Source: Oscillospiraceae bacterium | GTDB taxonomy: Bacteria > Bacillota > Clostridia > Oscillospirales > Ruminococcaceae | Direction of reading: 5' to 3' | Length of the DNA: 64,000 nt | Assembly: GCA_021200565.1 (NCBI GenBank) | Contig: JAJQGJ010000011.1 | Location: 1-64,000 of the forward strand | Shown here: piece after piece, positions 16,882 to 25,070 of the stretch | Layout of the letters: each line of letters starts with the position of its first letter | Position numbering within the stretch: the first letter of the stretch is position 1 | Translations under genes and position numbers: made by a program | The notes under the pieces: generated by a model | What the model was told of the DNA's origin: nothing | Seen by the model: only the letters and a program-made list of their open reading frames with translations | Database searches by the model: none

Positions 16882-17196
16882 TTATTTTCTGTAGTATGAA
16901 TAGTGCGCAGTGACAAAACGCTTTTCGCCGGTGTAGTCGTCATACCCGACAATCTCAACGCCGTTTCCGCTGAGAAGCTCGCCCATAGTCGCATCCTTGA
17001 TTCTGCATCTGAAAACCTCGTGAGCCTCGCACATGACGACGATGACGTCACCAAGGATTATGATACCTCCGTCTTTTCCCAAGACCTTTTCCTGACCGTC
17101 GATCCTCTCAACAGCGTACTGAATCGACTTGCCGTTGAATTTCGCCAGGTCTTTCTGCGACAGAGCATATTTGTCCTTCTTTTTGAAAAGCCCCAT
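16882..17196 (-). CDS. Small conserved-looking protein, function unknown
   Basis: 104 residues beginning MGLFKKKDKYALSQKDLAKFNGKSI, then alternating beta strands (GGIIILGDVIVVMCEAHEVFRCRI) and an acidic/aromatic end. No membrane segment or cysteine pair is apparent. It lies 3 bases after the maf stop, so it is clearly co-transcribed with maf and the lipid kinase. It looks like a small beta-rich domain. I do not recognise it. Confidence 0.7.
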   Translation of the reverse strand: MGLFKKKDKYALSQKDLAKFNGKSIQYAVERIDGQEKVLGKDGGIIILGDVIVVMCEAHEVFRCRIKDATMGELLSGNGVEIVGYDDYTGEKRFVTAHYSYYRK

Positions 17197-17199
17197 CTC

Positions 17200-17775
17200 T
17201 CAGCCTCCTGCGAGCATAACGAGCTTGTCGATCTCACGCTTAAGCTTAGCAATCGGCAGCCCCATGACGTTGTAGTAATCACCCTTGATGCCCTTTATGA
17301 AGAGTGCGCCGCCGTCCTGAACGCCGTAGGAACCGGCTTTATCAAACGGCTTGAACTCGGCTATGTAGCTCTTAATCTCAGAATCTGAGAGGGGATAGAA
17401 CTCGACATCCGTCTCCTGCGAGAAGGAGAGAGTCTTGCCCTTATAGCAGATGCAGACGCCACTGACAACGGTGTGCGTTCTTCCCGAAAGCGTTCCGAGC
17501 ATGTCATAGGCGACAGATTCATCCTTAGGCTTCCCGAAAATGACGCCATCTAAAATTACAACCGTGTCGCACCCGACGACAATTTCATCGGGATGACTTT
17601 TCGCCACGCTCAGAGCCTTCCTCACAGCCAACATCTCCGGCACAGAATAGGGATCCACTCCGTCCGGCAAAACCTCATCGCAATCAGGCGAGATGACCTC
17701 AAAGTCTTTGGTAATAAACGTAAAAAGCTCATGCCTTCTCGGCGAACTTGATGCCAATATGTATTTTATAGCCAT
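17200..17775 (-). CDS. maf: Maf-family nucleotide pyrophosphatase
   Basis: Hydrolyses non-canonical or modified nucleoside triphosphates to monophosphates, a house-cleaning role, and is linked to septum control in Bacillus. ATG 17775 follows TGGAGGAAT; the longer track ORF lacks support. The 191-residue product starts with YILASSSPRRHEL, the invariant Maf signature, and contains VGCDTVV, IFGKPKD and the late DKAGSYGVQDGGALF segment. Substrate class (dTTP/UTP or CTP/UTP or m7GTP) cannot be fixed from these motifs alone. Confidence 0.94.
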   Translation of the reverse strand: MAIKYILASSSPRRHELFTFITKDFEVISPDCDEVLPDGVDPYSVPEMLAVRKALSVAKSHPDEIVVGCDTVVILDGVIFGKPKDESVAYDMLGTLSGRTHTVVSGVCICYKGKTLSFSQETDVEFYPLSDSEIKSYIAEFKPFDKAGSYGVQDGGALFIKGIKGDYYNVMGLPIAKLKREIDKLVMLAGG

Positions 17776-17896
17776 ACAGATTCCTCCATAGTACAATCTA
17801 AGACTATTGTAGCACAAAAATCAGTGAAAATCAACTTGACAGTGAAACCTAATTAATGTACAATGTACAATGTACAATGATATACCGGCAGATTAT

Positions 17897-17965
17897 GGTT
17901 CCCCTGTCAAGGGGAGCTGTCAGCGAAGCTGACTGAGAGGTGCGCCGACCAAAGGGAGGCGACAT
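17897..17965 (+). repeat. Dispersed palindromic element
   Basis: GGTTCCCCTGTCAAGGGGAG followed by CTGTCAGCGAAGCTGACTGAG, the best-preserved core of the family. It ends only 11 bases before the next start, so it forms part of that gene's leader. A triple AATGTAC tandem lies just upstream near 17855-17878. Confidence 0.9.
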
Positions 17966-17976
17966 AAGGGAGTAGT

Positions 17977-18828
17977 ATGGATTTAATAAAAGACGTATTC
18001 TTGGACGCACTCATAGACACGGCAAAAATGCTGCCGTTTCTGTTTGGAGCGTACTTATTGATAGAGTTTCTGGAGCACAAGGCGAGCGACAAGCTTGCGG
18101 ATTCACTTCGCAGGATGGGACCTTTCGGACCTATTGGAGGTGCAATAATCGGCTGTGTTCCGCAGTGCGGATTTTCGGTTGCGGTGACGAATCTCTTTTC
18201 AGGAAGACTCGTAAGCCTCGGCACACTTATGGCTGTCTATATTGCCACGAGTGATGAAGCGATTCCGATTCTTTTGTCTGGAGGAAACGCCGCCGATGTC
18301 GGCAAGCTTATCCTGGCAAAGCTCATAATAGCTGTTCTTGCGGGACTTCTGATTGACACGATTCTCAGATTCTTTCATAGAAAAGGCAACGAGGAAGAGG
18401 AGCCGTTCAGCGACCTATGTGAGGGCTGCGGCTGCGAGGAGCACGGAGTGGTCTATTCCGCCTTGAAGCACACCATCCAGATATTCATATTCCTCTTCAT
18501 AACGTCGCTTGTCTTAGGCTTCGCAATGGAGCTTTTGGGCGAAGAGAGACTCGGAAGCATATTAATGACCGACAGCATCTTCCAGCCGTTCTTAGCAGCA
18601 CTCATCGGACTCATCCCGAACTGCGCCGCATCGGTGCTCCTGACCAACTTATATGCCGCTGGAAGCCTTTCATTCGGCTCGGTAGTCGCTGGACTCTCAA
18701 CCGGAGCGGGCTTGGGAATAGTCGTTCTCTTCAAGACAAACAAGCGGATAAAAGAAAACATAGCAATCCTTCTGCTTCTGTACCTCATCGGGTCACTCAG
18801 CGGATTGATAATAAATCTTGTAATGTAA
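17977..18828 (+). CDS. Putative heavy-metal/arsenic exporter, ArsP_2 type permease
   Basis: 283 residues with many membrane helices arranged as an inverted duplication. The two halves carry matching motifs GCVPQCGFSVAVTNLF and GLIPNCAASVLLTNLY, which are characteristic of the ArsP_2/'10TM heavy-metal exporter' family. A Cys/His-rich cytoplasmic loop (CEGCGCEEHG) separates the halves and could sense or deliver metal. AGGGAG is close to the start. The gene is followed after 15 bases by a stand-alone FakA-type domain gene, suggesting functional linkage. The transported ion is not determined. Confidence 0.8.
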   Translation: MDLIKDVFLDALIDTAKMLPFLFGAYLLIEFLEHKASDKLADSLRRMGPFGPIGGAIIGCVPQCGFSVAVTNLFSGRLVSLGTLMAVYIATSDEAIPILLSGGNAADVGKLILAKLIIAVLAGLLIDTILRFFHRKGNEEEEPFSDLCEGCGCEEHGVVYSALKHTIQIFIFLFITSLVLGFAMELLGEERLGSILMTDSIFQPFLAALIGLIPNCAASVLLTNLYAAGSLSFGSVVAGLSTGAGLGIVVLFKTNKRIKENIAILLLLYLIGSLSGLIINLVM

Positions 18829-18843
18829 AATAGGAGGTTCACA

Positions 18844-19119
18844 ATGGACGAACAGCTTAACAGTGAAGAAATAGAGTTCAGGTATGATACCCAGCTCCTC
18901 ATCGACGGCGATAACCTTGACGAGGACGAGATTGACGACTACTTTGTCGAGCATTTCAAGGGCGACTGCCTCTTGGCATACGGCGACGAGGAGACAATCA
19001 AGATTCACTACCACACAAACGAGCCCTGGAAGGTGCTTGAGTACTGCGCCACCCTTGGCGAAATCTACGACATAGTAGTTGAGGACATGAACCGTCAGGC
19101 AAGAGGTCTTAAAGGCTGA
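18844..19119 (+). CDS. Stand-alone FakA/DAK-type middle domain protein
   Basis: 91 residues resembling the middle domain of the fatty-acid kinase FakA (DhaK-like family): strand FRYDTQLLIDGDNLDEDEI, then DCLLAYGDEETIKIHYHTNEP and VLEYCATLGEIYDIVVEDM. In FakA this domain binds zinc through one Cys and two His. Here the HYH pair (His55, His57) is kept while the aligned Cys appears to be Asp15. The ATP-binding and DegV-contacting parts are absent. Coupling to the metal permease gene suggests a metal-binding accessory role, which is inference. AGGAGG is present upstream. Confidence 0.72.
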   Translation: MDEQLNSEEIEFRYDTQLLIDGDNLDEDEIDDYFVEHFKGDCLLAYGDEETIKIHYHTNEPWKVLEYCATLGEIYDIVVEDMNRQARGLKG

Positions 19120-19128
19120 TAAAATCAG

Positions 19129-19165
19129 AGCGCAGCGAACCTTTAATATGGCTCACTGCGCTTTT
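19129..19165 (+). terminator. Terminator of the permease operon
   Basis: AGCGCAG pairs with CTGCGCT, followed by TTTT. It lies in the gap between convergent genes. Confidence 0.7.
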
Positions 19166-19174
19166 GCAACTTCA

Positions 19175-19900
19175 CTATTTCACCGGCTCGATATAGGAAA
19201 TCGGGTCTATCCATGCATTCTCGTACTTGAGCGCAAAGTGCAGGTGAGAAGACATGTCTGATTCAATATCCGCCGTATTGCCGACTGTTCCTATAACCGT
19301 TCCCGAAGCCACTTTGTCACCGATGCTGACCGAAATGTCATCCGAGAGTCCGCAATAGTAGCCGATAACCGTGTCGCCGTGGTCGATGACGACGCAGTTT
19401 CCCCAGAGCGTGTCGCTGTAGATGTCGGTGACCGTTCCGGAGGTCATTGATTTGACTGCTGTGCCCTCTTCGGCGGCGATGTCAATCCCGTCATGGGTCT
19501 TCCAGACGCTGCCCGTCATCTTCACGAGCTCTCCCCAGGAGAAGTCGTTTAAGATTTCTCCCGACACCGGCAGAACCTTTGCCTCCTCATAGAAAAGCGT
19601 TTCGAGCTCCCCGGTGATGTCAGCTGCGGTCACAGCTGAGGCATCTTCCGGCTCAACTATCACTGCTTCATCGGTCTTCTCAGCGTCGGTGACTATCGAG
19701 TCGACTGTCTGATAGTCATCAAGATCAGGAAGCTCAAGCGTGTCGCTCACATCCGGAATAAGCGTCTCGGTGAGTGAGCCCACCGCCGCCCGGTATCCAA
19801 CCGCCGTCGCCACTCCGACAGCCAAGATTCCCACGCACAAGGCAATGTACACTCCACTCGATTTAAGACTCTTTTTGACTTTATCATTCATACTAAACAT
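19175..19900 (-). CDS. Membrane-anchored M23 metallopeptidase, SpoIIQ-like
   Basis: 241 residues: one N-terminal membrane helix (about 16-38), an acidic Thr/Asp-rich linker, and a C-terminal M23/LytM domain. The zinc ligands are present (HDGIDIAA and HLHFAL), so it may be an active endopeptidase. The stretch SVWKTHDGIDIAAEEGT resembles SpoIIQ, the forespore partner of SpoIIIAH in the engulfment channel; clostridial SpoIIQ often keeps the catalytic residues. A general cell-wall hydrolase is the alternative. GAAAGTGAG precedes ATG 19900. It has no adjacent spoIID gene here. Confidence 0.8.
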   Translation of the reverse strand: MFSMNDKVKKSLKSSGVYIALCVGILAVGVATAVGYRAAVGSLTETLIPDVSDTLELPDLDDYQTVDSIVTDAEKTDEAVIVEPEDASAVTAADITGELETLFYEEAKVLPVSGEILNDFSWGELVKMTGSVWKTHDGIDIAAEEGTAVKSMTSGTVTDIYSDTLWGNCVVIDHGDTVIGYYCGLSDDISVSIGDKVASGTVIGTVGNTADIESDMSSHLHFALKYENAWIDPISYIEPVK

Positions 19901-19969
19901 GCACTCACTTTCTGCCCTTTCGGGCGTTCTTTAAAGCTAAGTATTAGCAGATTTTTTGGAAATATACAT

Positions 19970-20140
19970 CCGAGCCAAAGTCGGCTTCGCCGACCGCACC
20001 TTCGGTGCACCCTCTCAGTCGCCTATGGCGACAGCTCTCCCAGAGGGAGAGCCGAGATGTCGTCCTCTACAAAACTTGGCTCCCCCTTTGGGGGAGCTGT
20101 CAGCGAAGCTGACTGAGAGGGTGCGCGAAGCGCAATTTTT
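19970..20140. repeat. Two dispersed palindromic elements in opposite orientation
   Basis: An inverted copy (about 19970-20055, CTCAGTCGCCTATGGCGACAG...) and a direct copy (about 20079-20140, GGCTCCCCCTTTGGGGGAGC then TGTCAGCGAAGCTGACTGAG). The 68 extra codons of the track ORF at 19956 are a translation of these elements and not part of the Nudix protein. Confidence 0.88.
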
Positions 20141-20159
20141 GCCACAAAAGGAGACTATC

Positions 20160-20642
20160 ATGGACAACTCAACTCTTTGCTACATGGAAAAAGACGATTC
20201 ATATCTCATGATGCATCGTGTCAAGAAGAAAAACGATATGAACCACGACAAATGGATCGGCATCGGCGGGCATTTTGAGTTTGGCGAGTCGCCCTATGAC
20301 TGCGTCAGACGTGAAGCCTATGAAGAAACCGGCGTCAATCTCGTAAACCCAAAATACCGTGGCATCGTGACTTTCGTCACAGACGACACATATGACGAGC
20401 AGATGCATCTCTTCACATGCACCGACTACGAAGGTGAATTAAGCCTTGATTGCAACGAAGGCGACCTCGAATGGGTCAGAAAATCGGAAATAAGAAACCT
20501 CCCTATCTGGGAAGGCGACAAAATCTTCTTCCAGCTCCTCGACAGCGAAGAGCCGTTCTTTTCGCTGAAGCTTGTGTATGAGGGAGGCGAACTCAAAAAA
20601 GTTGTGCTGAACGGAGAGAAAACCCTTGACAGGAGCCTATAA
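20160..20642 (+). CDS. Nudix hydrolase, MutT/8-oxo-dGTPase type
   Basis: ATG 20160 follows AAAAGGAGACTATC; codons upstream of it are repeat-derived. The 160-residue product has a complete Nudix box, GHFEFGESPYDCVRREAYEETG, spelled here in parts: GHFEFGE then REAYEETGV. Glutamates for Mg binding are all present. Length and the opening LCYMEKDDSYLMMHR fit 8-oxo-dGTP diphosphatases, which hydrolyse oxidised nucleotides, but other Nudix substrates are possible. The last codons overlap a promoter for the next gene. Confidence 0.9.
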   Translation: MDNSTLCYMEKDDSYLMMHRVKKKNDMNHDKWIGIGGHFEFGESPYDCVRREAYEETGVNLVNPKYRGIVTFVTDDTYDEQMHLFTCTDYEGELSLDCNEGDLEWVRKSEIRNLPIWEGDKIFFQLLDSEEPFFSLKLVYEGGELKKVVLNGEKTLDRSL

Positions 20643-20655
20643 TTTATGCTATAAT
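20626..20655 (+). promoter_or_regulatory. Promoter of the surface protein leader
   Basis: TTGACA (20626-20631), 18 bases, TATAAT (20650-20655), placed inside the last codons of the Nudix gene. Initiation is expected near 20662, giving a 160-base leader. Confidence 0.85.
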
Positions 20656-20663
20656 TAGATGAG

Positions 20664-20821
20664 GGAATTAAAATAAGCAACCACTTATTATTTTGATTCC
20701 GAAAAGCACTCATTCTGTGGGGGGGTAACGCGCTCCGCACGTTTACCCAATAAAAACCTCCATACCGAAAGTATAGGAGGTTATAACTATAGCCTCCTGA
20801 CAAAACAAGGAGGATTTTTTT
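20664..20821 (+). promoter_or_regulatory. Structured leader with mutually exclusive hairpins; candidate RNA switch
   Basis: Hairpins in order: a long AT-rich stem (20664-20700); GGGTAACG/CGTTTACCC with one bulge (20723-20748); AACCTCCATAC/GTATAGGAGGTT (20755-20782); and CCTCCT/AGGAGG (20793-20813) followed by ATTTTTTT and the ATG. The last stem buries the ribosome site AGGAGG and also looks like an intrinsic terminator. The 3' arm of the third hairpin (AGGAGG, 20775-20780) can pair perfectly with CCTCCT (20793-20798), which would free the ribosome site. Terminator versus antiterminator alternatives of this type are the hallmark of riboswitches and attenuators. No known aptamer was recognised. 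Confidence 0.65.
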
Positions 20822-22576
20822 ATGAAGAAATTATTAGCAATACTTCTTTCAGCACTTTTAGTTGTTGCACTTATCCCAACGGCTGTTTTTGCGACAGGAC
20901 AGGCAAGCGGAACTGGGACTACTATTTCCGGGCAGCTCAATTTATCAAGCCTCACTGACAGTGACAGCGACGACGGCTGGAGCTGGAATGCGGATTCCAA
21001 AACACTTACGCTTACCAATCTGACCATTACAAGTGATGGCAAATACAGAAGTGCGATTGTGTTGCCTGCTGATGCAGATGGTGATACGATTACTATTGTT
21101 CTGGAGGGAGATAACTATATTTCCAGCTTCGATCAGACGTCTGGAAGAGCCTTTGTTGTTGGCTACGACGCTAATGCCAGTTCCAGCGGTGATCTGACGC
21201 TGACCGGTGACGGCTCACTTACAATTTCAGATTGTGGATGGGTTCAAAATGGCTCTTTCACGAATGTGATAATAGATAATACAACTATTACTGCTGAAAC
21301 CGTCAGCGGTTGGACGGTTGGCGGAACTCTCACCATACAGGATTCTGATGTAACTATCAATGCCACTGGAACATACAATGCTCTTTATGCGGTAGAAAGC
21401 ATTACAATCATTGACAGTACAGTAACCGCATCCGCTCCCAACAGTAGCAATGCTGTAATTGCAACACAGAACACAAGAAGCTCCGGCACTACTGAGGCTG
21501 CTTTTGTCATCGAAAACAGCACCATCATTATAAGTGGTGGCTTGGGGTGGGGACTTTGGTGCGACTCTTATAACGGAACGTCATCTATGACCATTACGGA
21601 TTCTGATATTACCATAGCCAGTGCTGCCGGAGCATATTCCGCCGATTCTCTTACTTTGGTTGGCGATGTGAATATCCTCACGAAAAGTAACAGGCAAGTT
21701 CTACTCAGCGATTCAATCGACACAGATGAGTTGACGGATGATGCGGTTATTCAGGGCTATTCCCGTCAGGGGAACGACATGTTTTATTTCACCGACTACA
21801 CCCTCACATCTGAGTTCTCAGTTATAACAGGTCGGACTCTGACCATCCCCGAGGGCGTAACGCTTACTTTGGCTGATGACGTTACGCTGTCTTCTGAAGA
21901 TGAGGGTGCAATCATCAATAATGGTACTATTATTGTTCCATGCACCAGTACAGGAGGCGTTGCTGATGGCTCATTGAGCACAGAAAGTAATAGTGTTGTT
22001 AGTGAGCATAGCTACAATTACGAAAATATTGTCTGGGATTATAACAATGCAACAGCAACAGTTACATGTCTGATTTGTGGCGAGAGTATAACCGTCGATG
22101 CGACTATAACATCAACAAACCACCTCGGCGTAGTAACCTGGACAGCTAAAGCAACGATTAACGGTGTGGAGTACACCTCCACCCAGACCACCGGCACCAG
22201 CCTCCTCAACGTTCAGGCAAACTATGCCGCAGTCACTGCTGCTATCTCGAAGGCGAATGCTTTGAACGCAAGCGACTATGTTGACTTCTCAGGAGTAACG
22301 GCTGCAATAAATGCGGTTAACTGGAATCTGAACGTTCTCAACCAGTCGGTTGTCAACAGCTATGCCGAGGCGATTGAGACGGCTATTGCAAATCTCGTTC
22401 CGGTAGACAATACCGGGGTGGAAATTGACGAACCGGTAGAGGGCACAGATACCGAAACCGAACCCGATGAGGAGCCTACGGTTGAGGAAAACCCGACAAC
22501 CGGAATTGTGATAACATTATTGCCGATGGCGATTGCAATAGCAACAGCTGTTGCAAATAAACAGAAGCTGAGATAG
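20822..22576 (+). CDS. Secreted beta-helix-like surface protein with sorting-signal-like C-terminus
   Basis: 584 residues. A signal peptide (MKKLLAILLSALLVVALIP...AVFA) is followed by Ser/Thr/Asp-rich repeats of short beta strands (LTLTGDGSLTI, TLTIQDSDVTI, SMTITDSDITI), a pattern of right-handed parallel beta helices. A later CLICGESITV pair and a helical FIVAR-like segment (AVTAAISKANALNASDY) precede an acidic Glu/Thr/Pro linker. The end, NPTTG then a hydrophobic stretch and KQKLR, resembles a sortase sorting signal. Binding to carbohydrate or host surface is inferred. The ribosome site AAGGAGG sits 8 bases upstream inside a hairpin. Confidence 0.82.
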   Translation: MKKLLAILLSALLVVALIPTAVFATGQASGTGTTISGQLNLSSLTDSDSDDGWSWNADSKTLTLTNLTITSDGKYRSAIVLPADADGDTITIVLEGDNYISSFDQTSGRAFVVGYDANASSSGDLTLTGDGSLTISDCGWVQNGSFTNVIIDNTTITAETVSGWTVGGTLTIQDSDVTINATGTYNALYAVESITIIDSTVTASAPNSSNAVIATQNTRSSGTTEAAFVIENSTIIISGGLGWGLWCDSYNGTSSMTITDSDITIASAAGAYSADSLTLVGDVNILTKSNRQVLLSDSIDTDELTDDAVIQGYSRQGNDMFYFTDYTLTSEFSVITGRTLTIPEGVTLTLADDVTLSSEDEGAIINNGTIIVPCTSTGGVADGSLSTESNSVVSEHSYNYENIVWDYNNATATVTCLICGESITVDATITSTNHLGVVTWTAKATINGVEYTSTQTTGTSLLNVQANYAAVTAAISKANALNASDYVDFSGVTAAINAVNWNLNVLNQSVVNSYAEAIETAIANLVPVDNTGVEIDEPVEGTDTETEPDEEPTVEENPTTGIVITLLPMAIAIATAVANKQKLR

Positions 22577-22583
22577 AACGAAA

Positions 22584-22692
22584 AAGGCTCCCCTTATTAA
22601 GGGGAGCGCAGAAGTTCGCAAGCGAACTTCGGGAGATTTGCTTCGCAAACTCCGACTGAGAGGTGCGCCGACGCAAGTCGGCGCCCTTTTTT
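22584..22692. repeat. Dispersed element acting as a terminator between convergent genes
   Basis: GGCTCCCCTTATTAAGGGGAG at the left, nested hairpins AAGTTCGC/GCGAACTT and TTTGC/GCAAA, GACTGAGAGGT, and GCGCCGAC/GTCGGCGC followed by CCTTTTTT at the right. It differs from other copies by an insertion of hairpins in the centre. Confidence 0.88.
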
Positions 22693-22695
22693 GCA

Positions 22696-25035
22696 TCATA
22701 ATTCAATCGTAACCTCAGTCGACCCAGCCGGGCAAGCAACTGCCTTGTCCGAGCCACTCAGCTTGACTGTGAAGTCGCAATCGCACTTGTCATAGCTGAC
22801 AGTAACGGTATTGCCGGAGCGTGAAGCGGTGATTTCAGTAATCTTGACAGCGTCCTTGTCGTAGACAACAGCTGAGGCAGTCTTTCCGTCGTCGAGCTCA
22901 TAGATGACGACTTCAGCGCCGTTCATGTAGTCATACTCGAAGTCTCTCTTGAAATCGCCCCAGACGATGATTGAGTTGGGCTTCGCAAGAACCGGCATGC
23001 GGAAGTAGTTCATGGTTTCACGGTGCCACTTTTCGCCCTCGTAGACCTCGCCGGTGATGACGTCGGTCCACTTTCCCTCAGGAAGATACCAGAGAGCCTC
23101 GCTTCTGTCATTCATGATAGGAGCGCAGAGGAGGTTGTCGCCGAGCATATACTGCGTGTCGATGGTTCTGCATGTCGGGTCATCGGCATACTCCATGACC
23201 ATAGCTCTCATCATCGGAATGCCAGTGACGTGCGTCTTGACAGCCTGAGAGAAGATGTAGGGCATCAGCTTGCCCTTGAGCTTGGTGAAGAAGCCGAGGA
23301 CGTCGCAAGCCTCGTCGTCAAAGAGCCACGGAACACGGTATGAGCTGTTTCCATGAAGTCTTGAGTGAGTCGAGAGAAGTCCGAAAGCGCACCAACGCTT
23401 GTAGATGTCGGGAGTAGCAGTAGATTCGAATCCTGAAATGTCGTGAGAGAAGAAGCCAAATCCTGAGAGCGAAAGTGAAAGTCCGCCACGGAGAGTTTCA
23501 GCCATCGAGCTGTACTCAGCCGAGCAGTCGCCGCCCCAGTGAACAGGGAACTGCTGCGAGCCGACGGTTGCACTTCTTGCAAAGAGGCAAGCCTTGTTTT
23601 CACCATAGTAGTCTTTGAGGACGTTGAAAACGGTCTGGTTGTAAAGATAGGTATAGTAGTTGTGCATCTTTATCGGATCTGCACCGTTGTAATAGACGCA
23701 TTCAGTCGGGATTCTCTCGCCGAAGTCGGTCTTGAAGCAGTCAACTCCCATCTCGCATAGAGCACGGAGCTTACTTGCATACCATTCGCATGCAGCAGGA
23801 TTCGTGAAGTCCACAATAGCCATTCCCGGTTGCCACATGTCGCACTGGAATACCGAGCCGTCAGGATTCAGGATGAAGTAGTCGTTCTCTACGCCCTCAT
23901 CAAAGAGCTTCGAACGCTGTGAAATGTAAGGATTGATCCAGACGCAGGTCTTGAGCCCCTTGTCGTCGTGAAGCCGCTTGAGCATAGCCGGAGGATCCGG
24001 GAACTGCTTGAGATCCCACTCGAAGTTGCACCACTCATACTCCTTCATCCAGAAGCAGTCGAAGTGGAATACAGAAAGCGGGATGTCTCTTTCAGCCATT
24101 CCGTCGATGAACGATGTGATAGTAGCCTCATCATACTGAGTGGTGAACGAGGTTGTCAGCCAGAGACCGAATGTATATGCCGGAGGAAGCGAAGGCTTTC
24201 CGGTGAGGGCAGTGTAGTTGGAAAGAACCTCTTCAAGATTCTCGCCGCCGATAACGAAGTACTCAAGACTCTCACCCGGAAGAGTGATTGAAACCTTGGA
24301 AACCGTGTCAGAAGCGACTTCAAACGAGACATTGTCTGAGGAATTAACAAACACGCCGTAGCCGTTTGAGGAAACATAGAACGGAATCGACTTGTAGGAC
24401 TGATCGCAGCAGGTGCCGCCGTCGGAATTCCATACCTGAACATTCTGACCGTTCTTTACAAACGGAGTGAACTTCTCGCCGAAGCCATAGACATACTCTC
24501 CGACATCAAGAGTCAGCTGCTCACGGATGTATGAAGTGTGTGCATCAGCAGGATAAGACCAGAACGTATCGTCGATGTGAGTCTGGAGCCTCTTCTCAGC
24601 GTGGCTGTTCTGCTCTGTGATGTAGCTTAAAGCCCTGTAGCTTCCGCCGGTGAGGTGCCGATCCTTATAGTAATACTCGATGCCCCAGTTTTCCTTGTTG
24701 ATGACAACTTTCGTCTTGCCGCTTGTGATGGTGGCACACTTTTCGCCGTTTTCGACGACGGGAGTGAAGCCTGTGTCCTCGTTCAAGTCGAACTTCGGCG
24801 AATCATCGAGAGTTCCCTTGTAGTGGACAACCGAAACCTTGATGACGTTCTCCATGGTGGAGGTTATCTCAAGCTCGAGAGTAGGTCCTCCAAGAGTCTG
24901 ACCACGGTTCCAAATCTTAGCGTTGGTAGCCAGGATTTTGACACCGTTCGGGATTTCGTCAACCTCATAAGCCTGATTAGCGTAGTTGACCGAATACCCG
25001 ACCTGATTAAGCCAATATCCGTCTGCAAATTTCAT
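22696..25035 (-). CDS. GH31 alpha-xylosidase/alpha-glucosidase (YicI type)
   Basis: 779 residues with the GH31 layout: N-terminal beta-sandwich, catalytic barrel and C-terminal beta domains. The nucleophile motif KTDFGERIP (Asp437) is the form found in YicI-type alpha-xylosidases, and HWGGDC (Asp503) supplies the acid/base. No signal peptide is present, so it acts inside the cell, probably on isoprimeverose-like or other alpha-linked disaccharides. It starts after AAAGGAAGATG and lies 35 bases behind capA in the uxuA-uxuB-capA operon, tying it to uronate or hemicellulose use. Alpha-glucosidase activity is the main alternative. Confidence 0.9.
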   Translation of the reverse strand: MKFADGYWLNQVGYSVNYANQAYEVDEIPNGVKILATNAKIWNRGQTLGGPTLELEITSTMENVIKVSVVHYKGTLDDSPKFDLNEDTGFTPVVENGEKCATITSGKTKVVINKENWGIEYYYKDRHLTGGSYRALSYITEQNSHAEKRLQTHIDDTFWSYPADAHTSYIREQLTLDVGEYVYGFGEKFTPFVKNGQNVQVWNSDGGTCCDQSYKSIPFYVSSNGYGVFVNSSDNVSFEVASDTVSKVSITLPGESLEYFVIGGENLEEVLSNYTALTGKPSLPPAYTFGLWLTTSFTTQYDEATITSFIDGMAERDIPLSVFHFDCFWMKEYEWCNFEWDLKQFPDPPAMLKRLHDDKGLKTCVWINPYISQRSKLFDEGVENDYFILNPDGSVFQCDMWQPGMAIVDFTNPAACEWYASKLRALCEMGVDCFKTDFGERIPTECVYYNGADPIKMHNYYTYLYNQTVFNVLKDYYGENKACLFARSATVGSQQFPVHWGGDCSAEYSSMAETLRGGLSLSLSGFGFFSHDISGFESTATPDIYKRWCAFGLLSTHSRLHGNSSYRVPWLFDDEACDVLGFFTKLKGKLMPYIFSQAVKTHVTGIPMMRAMVMEYADDPTCRTIDTQYMLGDNLLCAPIMNDRSEALWYLPEGKWTDVITGEVYEGEKWHRETMNYFRMPVLAKPNSIIVWGDFKRDFEYDYMNGAEVVIYELDDGKTASAVVYDKDAVKITEITASRSGNTVTVSYDKCDCDFTVKLSGSDKAVACPAGSTEVTIEL

Positions 25036-25070
25036 TTACACATCTTCCTTTCAATTTTGGTGTTTTGGTT

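Noticed and set aside
17850-17878. Three tandem AATGTAC units as an operator
   Set aside because: A short low-complexity repeat with no promoter at the right distance; similar runs are common in AT-rich intergenic DNA.
19956-20159. 68-codon N-terminal extension of the Nudix ORF
   Set aside because: The codons translate two copies of the dispersed palindromic element; the ribosome site is next to ATG 20160.
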